From assembly GCA_905178155.1 (NCBI GenBank), contig CAJINV010000012.1, positions 1,988,492-2,052,491 of the forward strand: a stretch of DNA of 64,000 nucleotides, read 5' to 3'. The DNA is from Amoebophrya sp. A120. Taxonomy: Eukaryota; Sar; Dinophyceae; Syndiniales; Amoebophryaceae. Below, piece after piece: positions 55,623-64,000 of this stretch. Position 1 is the first letter of the stretch. Each line of letters opens with the position of its first letter. The position numbers were made by a program, and so were the translations under genes. Below the pieces are notes generated by a model. The model had not been told where the DNA came from, made no database searches, and worked only from the letters and a program-made list of their open reading frames with translations.

Positions 55623-58079
55623 TCATGGTGGAAACTGTTTCAACTTCCCTCTCTGGTCGAGAATCTGACGGAGTTCGCGAATCAATATTCTGGATTCGCT
55701 TTCGCTGTTCTTTTTGGCAGCATCAGAAGTTTGCAGCTTCTCCGCTGTTGTACGAAAATTACTTCGAAAAAAGTTCAAAGTCTCCACACTCTTCCCCTCA
55801 TCGGGCCGCAGGAGAAAGGTGATATTGTGGCGATGCTGAAAATTATAACTTTCGGACTCACTGCCACTGCAGCCTGTTGCGTCTTTATAATCAAACTCGA
55901 AGTTTATCCGATGCGGCAACGCGGTGAAGATTTTGTTGGTGAAAAGCTCCAGATAATCACCGATCCAGAGGGTAAGGATAATGCTCTTGGAGCTGTCAGC
56001 TTGACCTTGAGCTCCACGGAAGTCCGTGCCGACCAATAAATCCTGAATTTTTACCCAGGATTTTTCTCCTAGTTCCGCTTCGTTTTCCGAAGTGGTTGCA
56101 GAGCTCCTTGTTCTCTCGTGGTCCTCACCACCACTATCCTGTGCAAAAGTATCGTACTCGTATAAATGCAAGTAGTGCATTACGAATCTTGTTCCCAAGG
56201 CAAATCTGCATTACAAATTTTCTTTCTCATGCTGAGGAAATTTGTAATGCATTTATACGAGTGCGATACTTTTGCAATTCATAACCAGCAGGTAGTAGCA
56301 ACTCCAACCCCCTCCTGGCCAAAGACAAGGTCAAAAAGGTCGCGTCGGTATGGGCGGGGAACGAAACACCGGATGAAAGCGCGGAAGTTTTAGAACAAGG
56401 TGCTGCAGCTGCTTCTTGTGCTTCCACATTTTTATCGTATCTACTTTCTACTACAGGCGCTGGCTCGTCTTCATTTCTCGTTTCCACCTGCTCGGCATGA
56501 CAAACTCGGGGCTCGTACCTTGAGCATCGCAGCACGGACGCAGAAACGGAAAAGCTGTCCTCGTCTTTTTCATCGCACAGAAGTATGAACTGCAAAAGTA
56601 TCTATCGTACTCCTACTCGTATAAATGCATTACAAATTGAAATTCCCTCACCTCCATGAGAAATAAGATTTGTAATGCTGATTTGCCTTGGGAACAAGAT
56701 TTGTCATGTTGCAAGACTTGCATTTATACGAGTGCGATACATTTGCACTGGATAAGAAGCTCTGTGAAGCAATTTATTCTCCTGGTCGCGTGGTCCGCGT
56801 TTTTCCCACTACTTGAATTAGATTCAGACAACGCCTTCTCGCATGCTGACAGAGACGCAGCACAACAACAGCTCCCTTTACTTGTAGTTATTTCCCGTAC
56901 TTGAAGTAGACAACTCTCTTGCTGCTCCAACGTGCTGGCCGCGCAGAATTCAAAGATCCAATCCAGCGCCTCGGTCGCCAAATCGCGCAAAAAATTGTAG
57001 GAAAAACTTCCCAACGCGTGCTGCAACTTCGGCCGGATGCCAAGCGGAGTGTTTTTCAGATCAAGGAAATCCGCGTTGTGCCGTTTGGTGTAACCGCACT
57101 TCACAAGATTGCTCCACTTTTTCATAGAAGTAGACGGTTTTGCAGTCAGTGCAGTAGTTCTTGTTGAGGGTTCATCATTGAGAGAAGCTCTTGACGGCGG
57201 CGCGGCGGTCGCACGGCCGTGCGCATCGTTGTCCAGTCGCCTTCTTGGCGTGACGTGGTCATCCTTATTGCTGTCGCCAACTTCTTCCTCAAAGTAGCCT
57301 TGTAGGTTGCGCAGTTCGGTTATGAAGGCCTCAGAATGGAAATTCTCAAAGTGAAAATCATTTGTGATGCATGAAATGCGACACCAGAAAGACTGTATTG
57401 CAGAGAAATGCAGGTCGACTATTGTGCTTCCACGGGTTCAGAATTGGGCTGCTGACTAGCATGAGAGAAGGGCACCGCTTTGCCTAACTAGCATGACAGA
57501 CACGTAGGTTTGAGTGCCCGGAAAATTTGTCATGCGCCGACTAGAAATGGTGTTCCAACTGGAGTCGTTTCTTTGCATTACAAATTATTCTCACTTTGAG
57601 GATTTCCAACCTGAGGCTTTCATATCGGTGAAAAGTGCGGCAGAAGCTTCTGGGTCCGTCACTCGCAGGAGCACGTAGCTGTTCTGTTGAAGGAATGAAA
57701 GGCACTGCTGCCTGATTGAATTTTTGTCCTTACTACAGATGCTTGGATGATGAAGATTAAGATCTCCTATTAGTTCGCCCACACCAGGGGAGGCACCTCC
57801 TGCTCCAGTAGAATCACCCTTCTTCCGCACGTCAGAAAGATCGAAAATGGGCGGCGAAGTGTCGGCCGTTGACGAGGTTTTTGAACCGGGGAGAGTACCT
57901 CCTTGAATAGTATCGAAGTCATTTTTCTTCGTTTGGGTGAAGGCATTCCGCCCAGCAGGAGTTCGATCATCTACTTCACATGTTGGGGACAAGCAGGGGA
58001 CTACACCCGCAACGGCATCCCCATCTTTTACGCGATTGCATTTGCAGCGAACTACACCCGCCCGGCATATTGCAGACAT
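55623..58079 (-). CDS. 2-oxoglutarate/Fe(II)-dependent dioxygenase (isopenicillin-N-synthase-like)
   Basis: ATG 58079 (MSAICRAGVVRCKCN), stop 55623. The C-terminal half has family landmarks: FPAHTDATFLTLSLARRGLELL carries the iron-binding H-x-D; LTLWIGDYLELFTNKIFTALPHRI has the GD-L..TN..F segment and the distal iron His; RHNITFLLRP has the Arg expected to bind 2-oxoglutarate. Such enzymes couple 2-oxoglutarate decarboxylation to oxidation of a small molecule. The N-terminal part (SFLQQNSYVLLRVTDPEASAALFTE) fits the family's helical start. Three introners (57321-57624, 56584-56754, 56135-56283) interrupt it; removal gives LFTELRNLQGYFEE and CFTELLCDEKDED. Insertions rich in Glu/Ser/Ala sit between core strands, making it longer than usual. 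Substrate unknown. Confidence 0.75.
56135..56283. mobile_element. Introner element, family A
   Basis: TIRs TATCCTGTGCAAAAGTATCG / CGATACTTTTGCAATTCATA. Flanks ACCAC / ACCAG (four of five). Lies between the H-x-D segment and the distal His of the dioxygenase. Confidence 0.9.
56584..56754. mobile_element. Introner element, family A
   Basis: Ends TATGAACTGCAAAAGTATC / GATACATTTGCACTGGATA. Perfect duplication AGAAG. Removal gives FTELL|CDEKDED. Confidence 0.9.
57321..57624. mobile_element. Introner element, family F
   Basis: TIRs TATGAAGGCCTCAGAATGG / CCAACCTGAGGCTTTCATA. Perfect duplication TCGGT. Interior matches the copy at 54.4 kb. Removal gives ALFTE|LRNLQGYF. Confidence 0.9.
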
Positions 58080-58978
58080 CCCTTTCGACGTTTTGGTAGA
58101 AGAGTCTTTCTTGCTGAGCCGTGAATGATTGCACCAGCAAATCAGTAGACTCTATAAATTTTTTCCTACTAGAAGAGATTGCGCCGTGCTAGTAGGAGAA
58201 GCTTGTCATCGTCAACCATCAGCACAACACGCAACAGGTGCACTCAAAACGATAAAAGTTATGCCCTTTGAAAAAGTGCACACCCAGCAGCAGCAGCAGC
58301 AGCATCTCGTGTTACAAATTATACATAGTTGGGACATAATCATCTTCAGGTTCAGGCATCATCGTCAGGCAGACTCCCTGCACTCATGGCGACACCCAGC
58401 ACTTCCTTTTTGCAACCATCAGTTACCAACAGACGATATTAGGTAGCAACAGCACCAAGCAAATCCGCTACCTATCACGATGACGATACTCGAATTACAT
58501 TTCACGCCCACACAGAACGTAGAAATAATACGGATGCCTGCTATGCATCTTCAGCCAGTACTCGCAGACTCAACTGCATTCCGCAGCTTCTCAGAGCAGG
58601 CCACAAGAACCGCGCCGGTGTCATTATCTCTTTGTTCTTTCTTTCGTCGCGGGTGTTCCTCCCTGTGCAGTATTCGTCTCACTTTTTGAATGCAGATCCT
58701 GTCGTGGCGTTTTCGCACAAAAACTACACCTCACAGCGATCATTTTTGCAGGCAAGGCAGGGTTCTCTTCATATCCCAGCATTTGCATTTGGCGTTTCGC
58801 ATCAAGGTCAAAGCTCATTGGTTTGATAGATTGTCCTGAGTGGAAGTAAAGTATTAAAACTGACGAGTGGTACGACGAAGAAGTTTGGAAATGAACAAAA
58901 TCAATGCTTCTATTTTCGTGGCTTTCGCTTTCTTTGGATGTTGTTGAGAGATCTACAACACAACTACCTTGCCTTTCA
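58080..58978. other. Intergenic, nothing recognised
   Basis: Between the dioxygenase start and the membrane-protein stop. A CAG run (about 58286) is the only simple repeat. Confidence 0.45.
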
Positions 58979-61900
58979 TCAGTTGTGTGGTTCACAACTA
59001 CTGATAAAGAAGTCGTCCAAGGACGAGCTCTCCGGTGCCTTGTCCTTCGTCACTCTCTCTTGCTGAAAATGTCCTCTTTCGTGGACCGGGACAGTATAGT
59101 CGAGGACTGCTAGTCCACCTACCGGTACATCAACCCGTAGCGCTTCGTAGTGCTCAGGACTATAGGAGCTTCTCGTTGCAGCTCCACCATGTTCTTGATC
59201 TCCGACCAGCTTGCTGGAAGTACTATATTTCCACCTGTCGTCATACACGTAGCTGGGCTGCTTGCGGAGCGGCTGTACGAGGACTCCAGAGTTGCTATCC
59301 TTATCCACGCCCTGTGCGGGGGAAACATTCTTAATATCGGGCGAGTGACGAGTTTTTTTAACTCTGTGCCTGAGTCGTTCACTTCTCTTTATCGAAGAAG
59401 CCGATGATGAGGCCACCTCCGACGAACTACCCGCTTCACTATTTCGGGCGGGAGAATGTGAAAAATGTCTAGAACTTGTTCGACGTCGACCGCCGCGGAA
59501 CGCATTGCGAAGCAGCAGACAAAGGTTGCTGTTGCTGCAGGTTGCGACACTCGTCTTCTTGACGGAGCTGGACGTAGATGCCCGTCGAGCGGCGGCGAGA
59601 CTGGTGCTGCCGCGTAGTTCCTCCTTCGCCACGGAACCTCGCCGCAGATTTTCGTTATTTGACGTTGTAGTTCCTGCTGCTCTTCTTGCCTTTTCATTCT
59701 CGTAGTTATCGACGTGTTGATGACACGAACTTCCAGCACTTTCCTCATTTTTACCAGTGCACCCGTCAGGAGCTCCCGCGCCGGCCGTGTCGTGGTTATC
59801 AACTGTAAAAATGTCTGGGTATCCTGGAAGATGAGTGCCAGACTTGTCATGCAGATTTTCCATCACCCATGAGGTCTGCTATGTAGGACATAGTATGACA
59901 GATTCTGTGAGTGTTCCATCATGCCTTTCCTGCATGAGAAACTGCCTCTCGATTAGGTCAAATGTGGACAGCTTTTGGTAATCACGCAACACAGTTTTTT
60001 ACATGTTGCAGATTTAGCATGACAAGTTGCTTTGTCCCAGACCCAGACATTTTTACGTTTCATAGTGGTGGAAATTGTGCAACGACCCGTGATGCAGGTC
60101 CACAAACATCTCCTCCGGCAAATGCCCGCTGATGTAATCATATCCTGTGCAAAAGTATTGTACTCGTAGTAATCGCAGTGATGCATTACAAATTGCTTTC
60201 TCAAATGAAGTCCGCATGACAAATTTTATTTCTCATGCTGAGGAAATTTGTCATGCGATTTGTACTAGTACGATGCTTTTGCATTTCATAAATCAAAATA
60301 AAAGCTGCGGGTCCGCTTCGCAATGTCCTCCGCGTTCTGCAGCTTCTTCCGACGCCGACACAGGCGCAGAACCCCGCAACACTTGTCGATACACATCAAA
60401 AATAACAGAACGAAAATGCCCGTCACCATCAGGGTCGTAACCAAACCGAAAAGGCTGGACGCCATCAGGAGATTGTCCATAGCCCGCTGGTAGACCGCGT
60501 CGTCTTGCTGCTGTTGCGTCAACATCAAGTCGGCTTGCTGGTTTTCTTGCAGTAATAACGGCGAGGGTAGGAAGAGACCCGCGAGCTTTGCTCCGACAAG
60601 GGGAAGAAAATTCACCGGATTTAGTTTCTGAAAAAAACCTCCTGCAGCAGCAGCAGCATCTTCGAGGGCGTCTTGCGCCAATGCCGGGGGAGGTAGTTCG
60701 GACGATGAGAGGTGAGGTGATTCTGATTGTAGATGTAATCCACTGTTTCTCCCGGCGGCTGCAGCAGACGGCGTAAAACTATCGTCAAAACGGAGCGGAC
60801 GGTCATTGTTGCCGAGTTTTGGTAGATCAGGATTTTGCAGCACAAGGTCACTCATTTCATCCTCGTCAGCTTCCTCGAATAAGTTAGCGGCCAAAAAGGA
60901 CTCGTGATCTCTACTTCGTGACGGGCTGGTACTTTCTCCCGTCCCTCCTTGTTCTCGGCTAGTAGTAGTACCTTGCCGCAGCTCGCGAGGACTGAACCGT
61001 CTCGGCCGTTGTTGCCCTTTCGGCGTGGCGGCAACTACGACCCCGTCGTGGATGGGACCAGTGCTTCCGGCATAAAGATCTTCTGATACTGATGCAGGAA
61101 CCTGCGCAGTACTTGGAATTCGAATTTCATCTTCCCGTACAAAGCTCTGGTTTCTTCGTTTCGGTGGGCCAGCAGCTGCAGGTGGAACTGCAGCGGCCGA
61201 AGTTGGAGACATCACTGGCGCACGACCATCGTGGTCCCCTTGCCGCAACGCCAGCGGACTGGAAGCCGGCGGGGCCGCTCCTGCAAGAGAGTTGTAGTCC
61301 GTGGTTCCAGAAGGTCTGGTTGATGTCCCGAACAACTTGACCACGAAATATCGAAAAGCATCCCGCCTCAATTTCTGCAACAGCCCGGAGGAGGACATCC
61401 CGGGTGCAGTTGTCCCAGCGGTGGAACCCGATAGTAGATTCCCCGATGGTTGTCTCCGCCCACTGCCATTTGTGTTCCGCAGTGTCGTTGATGATGTTGT
61501 TGCCATGTGGTTCACTTCTCCTCCTCCTGCACCAGCACCACCGCCTGCTGCCCCGCCGGCGTACATGCTTTGATCGTCGAGCGTCGACTGTTCAAGTTCA
61601 TCTTGCCCGTCCAGCTCGGAATAGTTGTACTGACTGAAACCGTCATCCCCGCCGCCCGCGAGGAGCATTATCCTGAGTAAAAACGTACCCACACCAGAGT
61701 TGTAATGCAGATTTGCAAAGACAGAAAGACTTGTAATGCGCATCCCCATGAGAGCCATTTCCAATCGTGTTTTGGAATTCGTGATGCTGTGAACAGGAGG
61801 AGCAGATGAATCTGTGATGCGGCTGCACTTGCTAACCTGCACTACACTGCATAGTGCAACTTGTCATGCGTGACTCCTAAAACTCCTAGGTTTGTGTTGC

Positions 61901-63563
61901 AAAATCCTCATCTTGACTCTGGTGTGGGTACGTTTTTACTCAGGATAAGCATCCCATCTACTTCGTCGTCGCCGGCAGAGGAAATGTGCTTCACAAACTC
62001 GATCAAATCTTATGACAGTGCACAACTCCCCCTCCCCCTCATTTGTCATGCAAAACACCAAATCCAGGCTGTGCCTCTTGGCAGTGTTTGCATGACAAAC
62101 TCAGGAACTCCAAACAGTAGTACAATCCACTATAGATTTGTCATGCAAAACCGGCATTCTTGCTGATCCTTGTATTGCCGCTTATGCTATACATCAAATG
62201 AGGGGAGGGGGAGTTGTGCACTGTGATAAATCTCGCCAGGCCTCCATCTCGCCGGTCAGAACCGGCTCGGCGATGCACAACTCGGTGAATTCGCAGTACC
62301 CGTTGTAGAGTTGCCGGATGACCAAGTTCAGGATGGTCGCCGTGTGAACTTTTTCGTACGTGTTGCCCCGCTCTGGGTGGTTCGGATCCGGCGGACCCCA
62401 GGCCATCTGGTATTCATATAACGAAAAAGGAGCTTATCACTCATTTTGGATGCGACAGGAACAACACGACCCGTCGCCCGCCAAGCAAACAGGACTAGTG
62501 AAAGCAACCGATAAACAGGAAGAGAACGATTGAAAAGATTTTATTTAAACGTAGTTTGCAAATGTAAATGTTGAAATACGAAAACGTCCTTGACCCACAT
62601 GGTATCCCAGCCCCAGATGACGGAGTACAGCCTTGTTTGCTGAATCGCGATCTCTTTCAACCGTAAGTCATCGTTCATGGCCTCCTTGATTTTGTACAGA
62701 CTCGTCAATGGGTTCTGGAAAACGGAGTTCGCAATACGCCGGATGTTGGATTCCTGGGGCGGCAATGCCGGAATCGCGTTCTGGATGTATTGCGGGATCT
62801 CCTTAAACATCTCGGCCCAGGTTTTCGACCGGTTCAAAGCCGACTGTGCCGGCGGCTGTTGAGAAGATGGTGCACCAGCCGCAGATGGGTTATTTTGTAC
62901 AAAAGAGGCAGCTTTACTATTTGCCTGTCCTGCGGCCGGGGAAGGTGGCGTCCCCCGTCCTCCTTGCTGCGGAGGTGGTCCACGCGCAGCGCCGGCTGCT
63001 CCAGGTGTTTGGCTGCTCCAGGTGTTTCGTCGAGCTAGTTGTGGCACGGACACGGAACGCGCAGCCGCGCCGCTCGCCCCGGGGCCTCCACGACTACAAG
63101 TATTTCGACTGGCAGAGGATATTGATGACCCTCCGGCGCTTTGATTCAGCGTGCCACCGGTTTCGCCCTGGACGAGTTGTTGCTGTAATAATCGGATCTG
63201 TCGCTGCTGCAGTTGGGGTTGTTGTAGCGGTTGTTGAAGACCAGTCCCAGGTGCTGACCCCGGACCCGGTACAATAGAGTTCTGCCTCTTGAATGCGGGG
63301 ACGGTCGGCGGCCGGTTTCGACTAGACATGGAGCCGCCCGCTGCTGCTCCCGCCGCCGCGAGAGGTGTAGTTGTAGCACCAGCATGAGACGACGAGGCAC
63401 TGCCGCGACCACGGGGAAGGAGGGGTGGCATTTTTGGAGCTCCTGGTGCTCCTGCGGCCGCAGTGGTGTTGCCGTTTTGTTGCATGATTTGGTGCTGATA
63501 ATTTTGTAGTTGTGGCCCTCCAACTGCTCCTGTAGGTAGAGTATTTTTACCCGCCTCACTCAT
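58979..63563 (-). CDS. Single-pass membrane protein with long low-complexity regions, unknown family
   Basis: ATG 63563 (MSEAGKNTLPTGAVGG), stop 58979. Exons: 63563-62580, 62406-62229, 62010-61948, 61668-60291, 60140-60065 and 59796-58979. The first intron is GT-AG (GTATTT donor; ATACCAG acceptor; phase 0); the other four are introners whose removal keeps frame (EAWRDL|IEFVKH, SFYFD|YISGHLPEEMF, HNFHH|DTAGAG). N-terminus is Gln/Pro/Gly-rich; then an ordered part (SKTWAEMFKEIPQYIQNAIP; IRRIANSVFQNPLTSLYKIK; TATILNLVIRQLYNGYCEFT); a Gly/Ser-rich stretch; one clear membrane helix (FGLVTTLMVTGIFVLLFLMC) followed by a Cys/Arg stop-transfer; then a Ser-rich cytoplasmic-like tail. No catalytic motif recognised. 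Confidence 0.65.
59797..60064. mobile_element. Introner element, family B
   Basis: TIRs TATCAACTGTAAAAATGTC / GACATTTTTACGTTTCATA. Perfect duplication GTGGT. Removal gives HNFHH|DTAGAGAP. Confidence 0.92.
60141..60290. mobile_element. Introner element, family A
   Basis: Ends TATCCTGTGCAAAAGTATTG / GTACGATGCTTTTGCATTTC-ATA. Perfect duplication AATCA. Removal gives SFYFD|YISGHLPE. Confidence 0.9.
61669..61947. mobile_element. Introner element, family E (long TIR)
   Basis: Inverted repeats of about 32 bp, perfect, beginning TATCCTGAGTAAAAACGTAC (61669 and the complement ending 61947). Perfect duplication AGCAT. The best-preserved TIR in the window. Confidence 0.93.
62011..62228. mobile_element. 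Introner element, family D
   Basis: TIRs TATGACAGTGCACAACTCC / GGAGTTGTGCACTGTGATA. Perfect duplication AATCT. Removal gives EAWRDL|IEFVKHISS. Contains CCCCCTCATTTGTCATGC. Confidence 0.9.
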
Positions 63564-64000
63564 GCCCCCCTCGCGGAGGCTGGCTGTTCATCTTGTTTCT
63601 GCGTATAATATTTTACTACCACGTCTTCTTACATCAGGATCACAACCGGAACCGCTAGAAGTAGATTATTTTAGTATACTGATGGCGTAAATAGGGGGTA
63701 AACCGATAAAAACAAGACATAACCGACAAAAGCAAGACTGAAGAAAACCGAAAGTAGAATTGCTGCGCACAAAGTCGATGATCAAGAGCCGCGGTCAATC
63801 ATGTTGACCTCTTTTTGTTTATTTCAACATCGACAACATCGGTGGATCATGTGTAAGCAATATACAACTCAACACACACAAGATGTTCTTGTTGATCAAC
63901 ATTGCCAACTTGTAATTCAGAACGAACCAGATCCAGGAAGAAGACACTAGATCCGGGGAAAACAATAAGCAACACAGCAGATCGCCATGCCCATCGGAGC

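Noticed and set aside
1-64000. tRNA, rRNA and spliced-leader RNA genes
   Set aside because: I looked for the T-loop GGTTCGAATCC type, rRNA-like blocks and the dinoflagellate leader sequence and saw none; short degenerate genes could be missed by eye.

Overview
The window looks like nuclear DNA of an alveolate, most likely a dinoflagellate-lineage protist. A parasitic syndinian such as Amoebophrya fits best, but that is inferred from intron type and gene layout, not from a marker gene. Every confident spliced gene lies on the minus strand, forming one co-oriented array. Many genes are cut by short intron-like insertions with terminal inverted repeats and 5-bp target-site duplications, i.e. introner elements (IEs). 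No rRNA, tRNA, CRISPR array or bacterial operon was recognised.

Layout from left to right. A coiled-coil protein gene runs off the left edge (1-1784). An unrecognised gene with about nine exons (4017-10186) follows; one of its introns holds a plus-strand tyrosine recombinase ORF (7288-8112). Next come a small hypothetical gene (11770-12276), a long intronless ORF with hAT-transposase-like motif spacing (12502-15078), a three-exon hypothetical gene (15266-16655) and a short coiled-coil gene (18569-19150). A strongly GC-rich island (about 19745-20960) has no convincing gene. A large multi-exon coiled-coil and low-complexity gene (22194-31387) carries eleven recognised IEs. It is followed by an mpaB/rubber-oxygenase-like (DUF2236) membrane protein (31655-34692), a fragmentary gene (about 35534-36202) and an RlmI-like PUA/methyltransferase protein (36776-39961). 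The stretch 40-45 kb is gene-poor, with one small predicted secreted protein (43381-43716). A very large gene (45446-54712) encodes ankyrin repeats, a basic linker, coiled coil and a C-terminal kinesin-14 motor, interrupted by about seventeen IEs. Last come a 2-oxoglutarate/Fe(II) dioxygenase (55623-58079) and a single-pass membrane protein with long low-complexity segments (58979-63563).

The main biological signal is the IE system. I delimited about 36 elements. Nearly all begin TAT and end ATA, are bounded by 5-bp direct repeats, and can be removed together with one repeat copy to give an uninterrupted reading frame. Examples in the kinesin restore the segments around FDGYNVTIFAYGQTGAGKT and AKFTDLLAKS. 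At least eight TIR families are present, in either orientation, yet nearly all share an internal core TTGTNATGC / GCATNACAA. One IE has itself been invaded by a second TIR element that also made a 5-bp duplication. IEs crowd five or six genes and are absent from neighbours with ordinary GT-AG introns. The genes form no obvious pathway; the shared theme is cytoskeletal, coiled-coil and membrane proteins plus heavy mobile-DNA activity.
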